64,000 nt of DNA from Psychrobacter sp. BI730. Its GTDB lineage: Bacteria; Pseudomonadota; Gammaproteobacteria; Pseudomonadales; Moraxellaceae. The stretch's first letter is position 1. Each line of letters starts with the position of its first letter. Both the position numbers and the translations under genes were made by a program. Below are positions 9,108-19,257 of this stretch, piece by piece. The stretch covers positions 186,001-250,000 of the forward strand of contig NZ_JAATTV010000001.1 in the NCBI RefSeq assembly GCF_013414195.1, read 5' to 3'. Below the pieces are notes generated by a model. That model saw only the letters and a list, made by a program, of their open reading frames with translations, had not been told where the DNA came from and ran no database searches.

Positions 9108-9479
9108 GTGCAATATACCGCAATCATCAAAGACGGTGGTTTGTTTATCCCAAACGTATTTTCAGACCTAAACGATGGTGGCTCGCATATCGTACAAGTC
9201 GAGGTTGATATTGCAGAGGTGCGTCAGCAGTTAAGTGTGGATGAAGCACCAAAGATAGCCGTCACCAAAAAAACCGTGGCAAAAGCACCCAAAAAACCAG
9301 CGTCAAGAACCACCAAAAAAGACACAAAAAGACTATCGGACGATGCAGATGTAAGTACCCTACGCAAAAGCGCGCTCGATGAATTAGAAGCACTAGATGA
9401 TAGTGAGCTGAGCGAGATATTCAAAGCCTATATGAACGATGGGCAAGAGTCGTCACAGATATCACTAGAGAACCTCTAA
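9108..9479 (+). CDS. Small Lys/Ala-rich protein encoded before nrdB
   Basis: The 123-residue product starts at GTG with a strong ACGGAGG site upstream. An N-terminal beta-rich segment (MQYTAIIKDGGLFIPNVFSD, about 1-40) resembles the start of small antitoxin-like or AF2212-type domains, but only weakly. It is followed by a Lys/Ala/Thr-rich, probably disordered linker (50-80) and an acidic C-terminal tail. No function is known to me. It lies 97 bases before nrdB in the same orientation and is probably cotranscribed with it. It might be a regulator or assembly factor of the reductase, which is inference from position only. Confidence 0.75.
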   Translation: MQYTAIIKDGGLFIPNVFSDLNDGGSHIVQVEVDIAEVRQQLSVDEAPKIAVTKKTVAKAPKKPASRTTKKDTKRLSDDADVSTLRKSALDELEALDDSELSEIFKAYMNDGQESSQISLENL

Positions 9480-9576
9480 GCTAAAACGCTATAATCCAAA
9501 AAAGTGTCATAACATCAAATCAAAACCAGTCAAACCCCTATAAATTAATAACCGTATCAATTATAAAGGCAGTCCC

Positions 9577-10710
9577 ATGACTTACTCGATTTTTTCTCAA
9601 ACGCCAAACAATGCGCTAAAAGAGCCGATGTTCTTTGGTCAGCCCGTCAACGTGGCGCGCTATGACCAACAAAAGCACCCTATCTTTGAGCAATTGATTG
9701 AAAAGCAGCTATCGTTCTTTTGGCGTCCAGAAGAAGTCGATGTATCACGCGATCGTATCGACTTTAGCAATCTGTCCTCGCATGAGCAGCACATATTTTT
9801 GAGCAACCTCAAGTACCAGACCCTACTCGACTCTATCCAAGGTCGTAGTCCAAACGTGGTGCTACTGCCGCTGGTGTCTATCCCTGAGCTTGAGACGTGG
9901 ATTGAGACATGGTCGTTCTCTGAGACCATTCACTCACGCAGCTATACGCATATCATTCGTAATATCGTCAACGATCCAAATATTATCTTTGATGACATTA
10001 TGCAAAACGAGCACATCTTAGGCCGTGCCTCTGATATCGCCCAGTATTATGATGAGCTGTACCGCAACTCACAGCTATATAGCCTGTATGGTCCAGGTAC
10101 GCACAACATCAATGGCGAGCAAGTGACCGTTGATTTACGATCGCTGAAAAAGCAAATGTACTTGTGCATTATGGCGGTCAACGTTCTAGAAGCGATTCGT
10201 TTCTATGTGTCGTTTGCTTGCTCGTTTGCCTTTGCTGAGCGCAAATTGATGGAAGGCAATGCCAAAATCATTAAGCTAATCGCTCGTGATGAAGCGCTGC
10301 ATCTGACTGGTACGCAGCATATGCTGAACCTCATGCGCAACGGTCGTGACGATCCTGAGATGGTCGAGATTGCCGCAGAGTGCTATGAAGAAAGTATCGA
10401 AATCTTCCGCAAGGCGGCTGAGCAAGAAAAAGAATGGGCAGGCTATCTGTTCAAAGATGGCTCGATGATTGGTCTAAACAAAGACATCCTTTGCCAATAT
10501 ATCGAGTACATCACCAATTTACGTATGGAAACTGTCGGCTTGCCAGCGGCGTTCCCGAACTCAAAATCAAACCCAATTCCGTGGATCAACACGTGGTTGT
10601 CATCTGACAATGTGCAAGTAGCACCGCAAGAGACTGAGATTAGCTCGTACTTGGTTGGTCAGATTGACTCTGACTTATCGGATAGTGATTTTGATGACTT
10701 TGAATTGTAA
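9577..10710 (+). CDS. nrdB: Ribonucleoside-diphosphate reductase, beta subunit
   Basis: This is the small subunit of class Ia ribonucleotide reductase, which houses the diiron-tyrosyl radical cofactor. It has 377 residues, the usual length. Iron ligands are recognisable in [14 protein letters not shown] (Glu and His) and in [15 protein letters not shown] (Glu and His). The C-terminal acidic tail ([13 protein letters not shown]) is the part that docks on NrdA. A ferredoxin gene follows that probably maintains the cofactor. Expression probably depends on the nrdA promoter or on a local promoter before the small gene. Confidence 0.98.
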   Translation: MTYSIFSQTPNNALKEPMFFGQPVNVARYDQQKHPIFEQLIEKQLSFFWRPEEVDVSRDRIDFSNLSSHEQHIFLSNLKYQTLLDSIQGRSPNVVLLPLVSIPELETWIETWSFSETIHSRSYTHIIRNIVNDPNIIFDDIMQNEHILGRASDIAQYYDELYRNSQLYSLYGPGTHNINGEQVTVDLRSLKKQMYLCIMAVNVLEAIRFYVSFACSFAFAERKLMEGNAKIIKLIARDEALHLTGTQHMLNLMRNGRDDPEMVEIAAECYEESIEIFRKAAEQEKEWAGYLFKDGSMIGLNKDILCQYIEYITNLRMETVGLPAAFPNSKSNPIPWINTWLSSDNVQVAPQETEISSYLVGQIDSDLSDSDFDDFEL

Positions 10711-10735
10711 GAGCTTGGAATGATAAAGGCTTGAA

Positions 10736-10768
10736 CGGTAGAAATTTGAGGTTATAAAATTTCTACCG
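10736..10768 (+). repeat. 12-bp inverted repeat after nrdB
   Basis: CGGTAGAAATTT and AAATTTCTACCG form a perfect 12-bp stem with a 9-nt loop, 25 bases past the nrdB stop. There is no T run after it, so it may stabilise or process the nrdB message before the ferredoxin gene instead of terminating it. Confidence 0.65.
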
Positions 10769-10835
10769 CTGTAATCGGCTTATGGGTTAATAGTAGGGAT
10801 AGCAATAGCACAGACATATCCCAATAGGATTAACG

Positions 10836-11105
10836 ATGACTTGGGTAATGACCAGTAAAAAGCAGTTCTATCTACATGATGACGAAAGTCTGCTAGATGG
10901 ACTGCTACGCACCGGACACGATGTAAACTACCAATGCCGCGAAGGCTACTGTGGTAGTTGCCGAGTCAAGCGTATTGCTAGCTCACATACGGTCGATTAT
11001 CCATTTGACCCACTGGCGATGATTGAAGAAGATGAGATCCTGCCCTGCTGTTGCCGTGTGCAAGGCGTTATTTATATCAATCATGACCCAATTGAGAAGT
11101 TATAG
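10836..11105 (+). CDS. yfaE: 2Fe-2S ferredoxin, YfaE-like, NrdB cofactor maintenance
   Basis: This 89-residue plant-type ferredoxin carries the cluster motif CREGYCGSC at about residues 33-41 and a downstream Cys cluster (LPCCCRV) that supplies the fourth ligand. In Escherichia coli the homologue YfaE follows nrdAB and supplies electrons to rebuild the NrdB diiron-tyrosyl cofactor. The same order here supports the same role. AGGATTAACG precedes the ATG, and a strong bidirectional terminator follows. Confidence 0.9.
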   Translation: MTWVMTSKKQFYLHDDESLLDGLLRTGHDVNYQCREGYCGSCRVKRIASSHTVDYPFDPLAMIEEDEILPCCCRVQGVIYINHDPIEKL

Positions 11106-11165
11106 CAGGGTTAGGTATAAATAAACCTAGCCTGTTACTTCTAGTTTCAGAAAAATCAGCTCCAA

Positions 11166-11204
11166 CAAAAAGCGCGCTCCTTTAAATAAGGAGCGCGCTT
11201 TTTT
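11166..11204. terminator. Bidirectional terminator
   Basis: AAAAAGCGCGCTCCTT and AAGGAGCGCGCTTTTT form a long G+C-rich stem with a short A/T loop and T runs on both strands. It serves the ferredoxin gene (plus) and the DegS-like protease gene (minus). Confidence 0.92.
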
Positions 11205-11280
11205 ATGTTATTAGCTAAATAAAAGTGCTGACTCATATATACATTATGAGTCAGCACCTAGTGGTAAGAATAACTACAAC

Positions 11281-12606
11281 TTACTGCGACGCGGCATCTT
11301 GTTCAAACAGTTTCATCAGCTCTTCGCGCATACGATCACGCTCTGCCTTTGACATCATTGGCGTTTCTTCATCGCCTTGAATGTTTGGCTGCTCCATTCC
11401 ACCCATGCTCTCATTTTGCAGTACGACAGGACGCTCAAGTGGCTCTTGTGCTGGACGTTCTTCTAGCGTGATTTTTACTTGGGCGTTTTTACCTTGACGC
11501 AATATCTGCGCATCCAGTTCAGTGTTTGGTGGCTTACGGGCAACATACTGAATCAAGGTATTAGCATCTGTCATCTCGACATCATCGATGGTTAGGACAA
11601 TATCACCGACACGTAGACCACTTTTTGCCGCTGGGCTGTTATCAATGACGTTTAGCACTTCTACGCCTGTTGACGTCTCTAACTGTGTTGGGTCACGTAG
11701 CTGTGACTGAATCTCGATACCCAACCAGCCACGACTGACACGGCCATCTTTGATCAAGGCATTCATCACTTGCTCAACCAGTGCCGTCGGAATCGCAAAG
11801 CCAATACCCATCGAGCCACCAGAGCGCGAGAATATGACGGTGTTGATACCGACTAGCTCGCCATGAGCATCGACCAGTGCGCCGCCTGAGTTACCGGGAT
11901 TGATCGCCGCATCGGTCTGGATAAAGTCTTCAAACTTATTGACGCCTAGCCCAGTACGACCAGTCGCTGAGATAATCCCCTGCGTCACTGTCTGACCCAC
12001 ACCAAATGGATTACCAATTGCTAAGGCTAAATCACCCACACGAATCGGATCTTCGCGGAAACCAAGTGGCGTCAGCCCTGTCATATCGACTTTGATCACG
12101 GCTAGGTCGCTATCAGGATCTGTACCGATGATTCTGGCACGACTCTTACGACCATCATTGAACGCGACTGTGATCTCATCTGCTTTTTCGATCACATGGG
12201 CATTGGTCACGATATAGCCATCTTCTGATACGATCACACCAGAGCCTAAATTGGTATTGCCCTGCTCCTGTGATGGGCCACCATGATATTCAAAAAACCG
12301 GCGCAGTACAGGATCATCCATATAAGGATGCTCGGTCATCGTTTGCGTCGTATAGATATTGACCACAGACTGCGATGCACGCGCCACTGCATTATGATAA
12401 GAAGAGATAGGCGCTGGCGTGTCCGACACTGGCTCTGCTGCTTGCTGCTCTGCAGGCGGGGTTCTCGGCGGCTCCCATGTGGCCTCCGACGTCGACTTCA
12501 TACTCGTGAACAACCAGATAAACGCTGCCAACACTAGCAGCAATAAGACCCAAGGTAACCATTTTAATAAAGACGTCTTGTTATTGGTGTTCCGGGATGA
12601 CGACAT
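11281..12606 (-). CDS. DegS/HtrA-like periplasmic serine protease
   Basis: This 441-residue trypsin-like protease is anchored by one N-terminal transmembrane helix (about 13-33). The catalytic triad is visible: His137 in TNAHVIE, Asp167 in DPDSDLAVIK and Ser240 in NPGNSGGAL. A single PDZ domain follows at about 285-375. A membrane anchor plus one PDZ is the DegS/AlgW layout, which senses misfolded outer-membrane proteins and starts the sigma-E response. A charged tail of about 60 residues extends past the PDZ. No rseA or algU is nearby, so the DegS role is inference. Confidence 0.9.
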   Translation of the reverse strand: MSSSRNTNNKTSLLKWLPWVLLLLVLAAFIWLFTSMKSTSEATWEPPRTPPAEQQAAEPVSDTPAPISSYHNAVARASQSVVNIYTTQTMTEHPYMDDPVLRRFFEYHGGPSQEQGNTNLGSGVIVSEDGYIVTNAHVIEKADEITVAFNDGRKSRARIIGTDPDSDLAVIKVDMTGLTPLGFREDPIRVGDLALAIGNPFGVGQTVTQGIISATGRTGLGVNKFEDFIQTDAAINPGNSGGALVDAHGELVGINTVIFSRSGGSMGIGFAIPTALVEQVMNALIKDGRVSRGWLGIEIQSQLRDPTQLETSTGVEVLNVIDNSPAAKSGLRVGDIVLTIDDVEMTDANTLIQYVARKPPNTELDAQILRQGKNAQVKITLEERPAQEPLERPVVLQNESMGGMEQPNIQGDEETPMMSKAERDRMREELMKLFEQDAASQ

Positions 12607-12986
12607 ATAAAACCTCTATAAATTTATTGCAAACAGACAGTGAAAAACGAAGTGAGATAATGGCGACCGCTTAGCTAGTGTTGACCCATTCATCAGATGG
12701 TCAAATGCTATACAGCTAGGCAGACTCACGTGTATAAATTATAACCGCAATACCAGTAAATAGTAACGTATCGTGTACCATTTCAGTTATCCAGCTTGTC
12801 TGCTTGCTTACAACGGCATGTTAAAATAGCTTTTACGATGCTCGACACTTCAACATTTCGAGAATTGAACATAAAGCGAGAAGTCCAAAACCAAACACTC
12901 TCAAACATGACAGATAATACATAATTTTTGCTTAGTTAATCTACAGCACCTTACGACATACATTTTATTGATGACAGGAAAACATA
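12607..12986. other. Divergent spacer, DegS-like / Nif3
   Basis: This 380-base spacer holds the divergent promoters. I see no coding frame, strong hairpin or clear operator. Confidence 0.35.
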
Positions 12987-13811
12987 ATGACTGCAAATCA
13001 TACGACAGCTGAATCCAATACTCAAAGCATTAGCGCTCAGGCATTGACACAGTTCTGTGACGACTACTTATCTACCAGCGCGTTTAAAGACTATGCGCCA
13101 AATGGTCTACAAATCGATGGTGGACGCCCGATTCAACGTATCGTCACTGGTGTCACGGCTTGTGAAGCCTTGATAGATGCTGCCATCGCTGACAATGCCG
13201 ATGCGATTATGGTACATCATGGATACTTCTGGAAAGGCGAACCTGCTACGCTCACTGGGATGAAAGGTCGACGCGTGCGCAAGCTGATGCAACATGGTAT
13301 CTCTATGATTGGCTATCATCTACCGCTTGATGCACACCCAATCTCTGGCAACAACGCAAAACTTGCTGACATGCTCGGCATGACGATTACTGGTGCGCTC
13401 TATCCTACCGAATCCCATCCTGTGGGCAATATCGCTACTTGCACACCGCAAACTGCTGACGATCTCATTTCAACCATTACTCAAGCTTTAGGTCGCGCGC
13501 CATTACATATCTCAGCTGAGTATCATACAGACGCTTCTGCTCAGACAAATGGCAGGCTGATCGAACGTGTGGGTATATGTACAGGCGGTGCGCAGGATAT
13601 GATTGAGCAGGCTGCTACTATGGGCTGTGATGCGTTTGTCTCAGGTGAGATATCTGAGCGTACCACGCATAGCGCGCGTGAGCTTGGGATTGACTATTTT
13701 GCTTGTGGTCATCATGCAACGGAGCGTGGCGGTATTCAAGCGTTAGGAGAGATAGTCGCTCAAAAATTTGGTCTGCCAGTTACCTTTATCGATATCGAAA
13801 ACCCAGCATAA
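12987..13811 (+). CDS. Nif3-like dinuclear metal centre protein (YbgI family)
   Basis: The 274-residue protein matches the NIF3/YbgI/GTP cyclohydrolase I type 2 family, toroidal hexamers with a dinuclear metal site. Metal-binding segments are MVHHGYFWKG and GYHLPLDAHP in the N-terminal half, and the late GHHATERGG motif. The start follows GACAGGAAAACATA. The biochemical role of the family is still unsettled. It stands alone, with no obvious partner gene. Confidence 0.93.
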   Translation: MTANHTTAESNTQSISAQALTQFCDDYLSTSAFKDYAPNGLQIDGGRPIQRIVTGVTACEALIDAAIADNADAIMVHHGYFWKGEPATLTGMKGRRVRKLMQHGISMIGYHLPLDAHPISGNNAKLADMLGMTITGALYPTESHPVGNIATCTPQTADDLISTITQALGRAPLHISAEYHTDASAQTNGRLIERVGICTGGAQDMIEQAATMGCDAFVSGEISERTTHSARELGIDYFACGHHATERGGIQALGEIVAQKFGLPVTFIDIENPA

Positions 13812-14906
13812 ACTAGCCACTTAAAATATTATTTTAAACGGTGGTCATTTATAGAGAACAATTTGCAGAGAAAAGCTTATAAAGAAAACGATAGTTCAAA
13901 AGCCAAACCAGCCTTGCTAACAGCTATAGTCAAACCATAAGCATAAAGTCTAGTTTGTCTACTATTTAAACTTTGTTATTCTATTTTTGATTATTATGTA
14001 CCAAATATCTGGAAAATTAACCGTTTATATCTTAATTGTTAAGTTTTATCGCTTTTTTCTTAACTCCACTTGAATAATGCAATTAGTAACCGCATATTAC
14101 TACTCGTAAGAAAGAACGTTTTGTCATGAAACTTCCCATTATTACAGCTTCCGGTTATGGCACTAAAATAATGCTGGTAGTTGTTTAAGACTTTATCATG
14201 CTATATCAGTGATGAGGTTTTAAACCGCTACCCATTGAAATACTATGTTTGCACTATATATGTTAGCGGCATGGTATTTTTTTATTTTTGGTGTCGCGAT
14301 GACGGTATGACCTAGCCAGTTTGATAGACAGCTATAAACTATCAATTCTGGTTATTTTGCTTATTCTTATCGCTGAACAAACAACTTTAGTAGCCAGCTA
14401 TCCTATTACTAGTAACTCAATATTAGTGATTCAAAGTATAGCTAGCCATCAAAGTTAACATAGTTAAAACAGATGAATGTATTTGCCTCATTGGCGAATC
14501 CTTACCTCAATGTTTCAAGCTATGTCTTTGTCTCAATAACTTAATCATGACCTTACCTATGTTTGATATATAGTTGTTTGGCCACTAGCCATATTTAGTT
14601 ATCGATGAAGGAATCATCTGATTTATATCCTTCGCGTTGTTGTGCGTTCAGTATTTTAAACCAGTACTTATAAACATGGTTTAGAATGCTCTTATGACAT
14701 ATAGATAGCTGGCTGACGACAAACTATCCCACTAACTCTTAGAGAGAGTACGCTAGTGGTGCTATAGTCAAACAAGATAAAGCGGCATTTATCCTATTAA
14801 AAATGCCACTCTATTTAAAATACGATATCGATATATGTCAATATTATGCACATATATTTATACGTGTTTTTGCGGTAAGAAGGATGGCTAAAATCAGGAG
14901 ACATCC
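13812..14906. other. 1.1-kb A+T-rich noncoding region
   Basis: This is the longest gene-free stretch in the window. The only start/stop pair I noticed is a 20-codon frame at 14126-14188 (MKLPIITASGYGTKIMLVVV) without a good ribosome binding site. No hairpin-T-run terminator, tRNA or transposon end was recognised. It may hold a decayed gene or an unrecognised RNA. Confidence 0.4.
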
Positions 14907-16115
14907 ATGCAGCGTATTACTTATCGTGTAAAAGTATCTGCGCAAGGGGCCAAACGCCGTATTTCTTATTTACTGCGTCCATCTAAACGCCTACTGAACA
15001 CCAAAAGTAACATCGTTTCATCCGTTACCCCTATTGCGTCTAATCGTTTTGCCAGAACCAAGAAGCTGGCACAAATCTCTAGCATCGCTCTACTCTCGTT
15101 GCCCGCTGAGAGTTTGACGACCATGAACACATCGGTACCAGCCTATGACAATGTCATGCTGGAAAACACCTTGACCATTGCTGCGGTACCAGGCGATAGC
15201 ACTTACTTTGCTACCGATGGCTTCCAACATGGTTTTGGGTTTGATCTGGTGCGCACTTATGCCGACGAGCTCGGTGTCGATATCAACCTAAAAGCCTATG
15301 CCAGTGAAGAAGCGGCACTAAAAGCACTAAGAAGTGGCAACGCTGACATGGCGCTGACCACGGCTAGCACCAAGCTAAAAAGCCAGTTGAACCTATCGTC
15401 TATCAATGTCAGCTGTGGTTATGATTCTAGTCTGACTAAGAACGGTCTACACCCTAAAGTAAGTTGGACGTTTAGCTCATCCAATGATCCACTATCAAGA
15501 AAGGCCAGTTACTTTTTGTGCGATAGCATCAAGCTAAAAAACACACAAAAACTTGCTGCGTTCTACAATCAAAACTTGCTTAAAGATGCCTATAGTCAGG
15601 ATCATTTCCAGAGAACGTTGACGGAAAAGTTACCGGACTATCAATCTTCGTTTGAAGAGCAAGCACGCAATTACAATCATGATTGGGAACTATTGGTCGC
15701 GATGGGTTATCAAGAGTCACACCTTGATGCCAACGCTGTCTCGCCGACTGGCGTACGCGGGTTAATGATGCTGACCAATAACACTGCAAAAGCGATGGGC
15801 GTCTCAGACCGTGTCGATCCTTACCAAAGCATTGGCGGCGGTGCACGCTATCTAGAGCAAGTAAAAGCAGACTTCTCTGATGTGCCAAAAACTGACCGTA
15901 TCTGGTTTGCCCTTGCAGGTTATAACATGGGTCCCAATGCAGTAAAAAGAATCCAACGCGAACTGCGAGCTCAAGGTATAGATGATAAGAGCTGGGCAAA
16001 CGTCTATGCTTATTTAGCAGATAATAGAGCGTCGAATAGCCGCTATGGTCAAGCCATGCATTATGTCAGTAATATCCGAAGCTATCTTGAGACTATTAAA
16101 ACTCAGACTGTCTAA
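14907..16115 (+). CDS. MltF-like lytic transglycosylase with shortened sensor domain
   Basis: This 402-residue protein joins an amino-acid-binding-type domain (about 87-215, ENTLTIAAVPGDS to GNADMALTTA) to an SLT transglycosylase domain (about 255-400). Catalytic Glu270 sits in MGYQESHLDANAVSPTGVRG, and AGYNMGPNAV is also typical. That is the MltF layout, which cleaves peptidoglycan in the periplasm. The binding domain is about 100 residues shorter than in Escherichia coli MltF and seems to lack most of a lobe. The N-terminus is long and strongly basic before a hydrophobic stretch at 53-68, an unusual export signal. AGGAGACATCC precedes the ATG. Confidence 0.85.
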   Translation: MQRITYRVKVSAQGAKRRISYLLRPSKRLLNTKSNIVSSVTPIASNRFARTKKLAQISSIALLSLPAESLTTMNTSVPAYDNVMLENTLTIAAVPGDSTYFATDGFQHGFGFDLVRTYADELGVDINLKAYASEEAALKALRSGNADMALTTASTKLKSQLNLSSINVSCGYDSSLTKNGLHPKVSWTFSSSNDPLSRKASYFLCDSIKLKNTQKLAAFYNQNLLKDAYSQDHFQRTLTEKLPDYQSSFEEQARNYNHDWELLVAMGYQESHLDANAVSPTGVRGLMMLTNNTAKAMGVSDRVDPYQSIGGGARYLEQVKADFSDVPKTDRIWFALAGYNMGPNAVKRIQRELRAQGIDDKSWANVYAYLADNRASNSRYGQAMHYVSNIRSYLETIKTQTV

Positions 16116-16177
16116 TTCGTAGCTATTACTAAACGGTTCGCAAGCTAACTTCTAACAGTAAGTCATTTTTATTGAAT

Positions 16178-16211
16178 AAAAAAAGCTGCTCTTATAAAGA
16201 GCAGCTTTTTT
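16178..16211. terminator. Bidirectional terminator
   Basis: AGCTGCTCTT and AAGAGCAGCT form a 10-bp stem with a 3-nt loop, flanked by A and T runs. It separates the convergent MltF-like and MltD-like genes. Confidence 0.92.
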
Positions 16212-16272
16212 GTGCGATACGATTAATATTAGTGACGCCTTATATAAACGGTATCCATTAATATCTTATTCG

Positions 16273-19257
16273 TTAACGATTTGGAACAGTTAGACGCTGA
16301 CCACGCTGCAACATCGTATCCGCGGCAATATTATTCATATCAGCCAGCTCTTGTGTTGAGACACCATATTTACGTGCTAGACCAATCAAGCTATCACCCG
16401 AGCCAACCGTATAGCTTACCGTTGCTTTTGGTACTTTAAGCGTTTGGCCGCGTTGTAGCTGAGCATTGGTCGCTAGATCGTTGGTCGCTGCCAAATCCTC
16501 TACCGATATGCCAAACTGACGTGCTAGAGCAATCAGGCCATCACCAGATTTAACTTTGTAGCTTTCAGTATTGCTCAGTTTTGTTCCGCTGCTTGCTGAG
16601 CTACTACTACTAGCAGAGCTGCTGCTTTGACTGCTACTAGATGCGCTTGCCACACTGCCACTAGCAGGGATAGTGATAGTACGGCCCAGTATCAAATTCG
16701 AATTGGTATTCAAATTATTTGCTGATGCCAAATCACTTAAGCCAATATTGTAACGTTTAGCGACACCCGTTAGCGTATCACCTGATTTTACTTTGTAGCT
16801 GACCGCTTTGTCATTCAGCTGACGGTCAACCAACTCTTTAGTAGCAGGAACTTTAATCGTTTGACCACGTTGCAAGCGAGCCTTTGCATCAAAATTGCTA
16901 TTTACTGCAGCCAGCTCCGTTGCACTCACTCCGATGCTGTTCGCAATACCAATCAGCGTATCACCTGATTTTACTTTGTAATTGGTGGTCGCGACCGAGC
17001 TTGAGCTGTTACTACTACTAGCACTTGTCGTACTTGTAGCATCGAAATCAACACTGGCTGGCACTTTAAGCGTCTGACCAACATATAGCGAACTTGTGCT
17101 GTTGATACCGTTGAGACTGGCTAAAGTATCTGTCGACACATTGAATTGACGTGCCAATGCAATTAATCCGTCCCCTGCTTTTACTTTATAGTTTTTGGTC
17201 GCAGTGCTTGATTTACTCGGCTTGGTAGAAGGCGCTGCAGGTGTCGTCGCAGGTGTAGTCACTTTACCCGGTATGAGCCATAGTTTCTGACCTTTGAGCA
17301 GATCAGCACGGCTGCTCAGGTTGTTATAGCTGGCTAGCTGAGTGACCGATAAGCCAAAACGATTAGCCGTACCGATAAGCGTATCACCGCCTTGTACGAC
17401 GTAACTGTCAGGCTGACTAGCGGCGGCGTTATTAGCAGTACTCAATGGCTCGATAGTCTTGGCATTATATAGATATAACGTACTGCCAGAGAGCAAATTG
17501 GCACTGGCATCTATCTGGTTCCATTCTGCGATATCACGCCAGCTAACCCCTGCTCGACTCGCAATGTTCGAGAGCGTATCGCCACGTTTGACCGTATAAG
17601 TGGTACGAGTGCCTTGAGGTTTTGGCTTACTTACCGAGGTTTTAGCAAAGCTAAGTTTCTTCTCTGCACCACTCGCTTCTAAGATAGACTGCTGTGTTTG
17701 TACGGCTGATAGATTAATGTTGCCATCAGCATTGATAACATTGGTCTCAGAGGTATTTCTCCGGATTTGATTGGCGATGAAATCACGCTCTTCTTTGCTA
17801 AGCGGTGGCTCTTGGACAATCGTATTGTTCTGAGTAATCTGAGCTGAGGTAGTCGGTAGACTGTTACTGCTCTTAAGCTCAGCATTAATCTTGTTAGTCT
17901 CTGCTGTGGTCAGTGGTGGCTCAGTACGAGCTGAAGAATTGCCACTGTATACCGAGCTGCTAGTTGGCGTCGCAGATGGTGAGATGTAGCTGGTAGTCTG
18001 CTGAGGTACACTTGCGCTAGCGGCATAATCAGCCAATGCACTACCAGTAGACGGTAGTGATGAGGCAGTATAGGGTTTGTTATTATAGCTTGGCGTAGTC
18101 GCTGTCGTGCTTGAGCTACCTGCGTTGTTTGAGGCGAGTACATTGCCTGTACCGTTACCTCTGAGCCCACTTAATTTGGCATCAGCATTGAGGCTGACGT
18201 CGTTAGGAATGATGACACGCTGTGGACCTGAAGAATCAACGCGGCCTGATGTCAGTGCAGTGTTTAGACGCTCTAGCTCATCATAGCTGACTCCAGTTAA
18301 CTGCGATACTTCTGCCAAGCTCACACCATAGTTAACTGGTACACTACGGAAATGCTGACGGTTAGCGATAGCTGGTAGATACACACCATACTGCTCAGGC
18401 TTAGCGACGATTTCGGCTACAGCTAAGAAACGTGGCACATAGTTCATCGTTTCAGTCGGTAATTGAAGTGACCAGTAATCTGTTGGCAGTCCGCGCGCTG
18501 CGTTGGCATCAATTGCTTTTTGTACACGGCCAGGTCCAGCGTTATAAGCAGCCAATGCTAGCTCCCAACTACCAAACTGGTTGTGCAGTGCTGTCAAAAA
18601 GTCATAGGCAGCACGTGTCGATTCGATCACATCGCGACGACCATCATAAGTGCTGCTTTGGTTCAAGCCATAGATACGGCCTGTACTTGGAATAAACTGC
18701 CATAAGCCCGCAGCTGCCGCACTACTCGTACCACTTGGATCGTAAGAGCTTTCGATAACTGGTAACAAGGCAAGCTCTGTTGGAATATTGCGACGCTCTG
18801 CCTCTCGTACCGTATGATAGATATAACGACTGGCACGTGCAGTTAGGCGATTGAGATAATCCTGTCTACTAGTAAACCAGCTTTTTTGACCTTCAATGCG
18901 CTGATTATAGATTGGCTTACCACCATTCATGCGGTAGCCTGCGCGTAGACGATTCCACAAATCACCATATTGCTGAATAGCAAGCTGGTTACCTTCTACC
19001 ATGGTCATGTCAGTGGCTTCTAACAAGTCAGCCAACTCATCCAAACTCTCTGCATCTAAAAACGCAGTTGAGTAGTCTGCACTACCTGTATTAGCCCCTT
19101 GATTGGTAGGACTTTTGGTGATGACAGATGAGCTATTGGTCGCACCTTTGTTTTTTACCGCTGATGTATTGCTACACGCACTAATCAGTAAAGTGGATAC
19201 CGCAAGCGTCAATGGCAACGCAATAAATGAGCGAGAGTGTGATAGCACAGTAGACAT
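16273..19257 (-). CDS. mltD: MltD-like lytic transglycosylase with seven LysM repeats
   Basis: This 994-residue lipoprotein has an N-terminal signal ending in the lipobox LISAC (Cys28). The SLT domain spans about 150-280, with catalytic Glu169 in LPVIESSYDP and GLWQFIPSTGRIYGL. It cleaves peptidoglycan glycan strands. A degenerate LysM-like segment (about 300-350) is followed by a Ser/Thr/Asn-rich linker. Seven clear LysM repeats then occupy the C-terminal half, each opening with a YKVKSGDTLIGIA-like motif and ending in LKVP or similar. Escherichia coli MltD has two LysM repeats, so this is an expanded form. It is monocistronic. Confidence 0.95.
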   Translation of the reverse strand: MSTVLSHSRSFIALPLTLAVSTLLISACSNTSAVKNKGATNSSSVITKSPTNQGANTGSADYSTAFLDAESLDELADLLEATDMTMVEGNQLAIQQYGDLWNRLRAGYRMNGGKPIYNQRIEGQKSWFTSRQDYLNRLTARASRYIYHTVREAERRNIPTELALLPVIESSYDPSGTSSAAAAGLWQFIPSTGRIYGLNQSSTYDGRRDVIESTRAAYDFLTALHNQFGSWELALAAYNAGPGRVQKAIDANAARGLPTDYWSLQLPTETMNYVPRFLAVAEIVAKPEQYGVYLPAIANRQHFRSVPVNYGVSLAEVSQLTGVSYDELERLNTALTSGRVDSSGPQRVIIPNDVSLNADAKLSGLRGNGTGNVLASNNAGSSSTTATTPSYNNKPYTASSLPSTGSALADYAASASVPQQTTSYISPSATPTSSSVYSGNSSARTEPPLTTAETNKINAELKSSNSLPTTSAQITQNNTIVQEPPLSKEERDFIANQIRRNTSETNVINADGNINLSAVQTQQSILEASGAEKKLSFAKTSVSKPKPQGTRTTYTVKRGDTLSNIASRAGVSWRDIAEWNQIDASANLLSGSTLYLYNAKTIEPLSTANNAAASQPDSYVVQGGDTLIGTANRFGLSVTQLASYNNLSSRADLLKGQKLWLIPGKVTTPATTPAAPSTKPSKSSTATKNYKVKAGDGLIALARQFNVSTDTLASLNGINSTSSLYVGQTLKVPASVDFDATSTTSASSSNSSSSVATTNYKVKSGDTLIGIANSIGVSATELAAVNSNFDAKARLQRGQTIKVPATKELVDRQLNDKAVSYKVKSGDTLTGVAKRYNIGLSDLASANNLNTNSNLILGRTITIPASGSVASASSSSQSSSSASSSSSASSGTKLSNTESYKVKSGDGLIALARQFGISVEDLAATNDLATNAQLQRGQTLKVPKATVSYTVGSGDSLIGLARKYGVSTQELADMNNIAADTMLQRGQRLTVPNR

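Noticed and set aside
14126..14188. 20-codon frame MKLPIITASGYGTKIMLVVV
   Set aside because: No good ribosome binding site and too short to support without conservation data.
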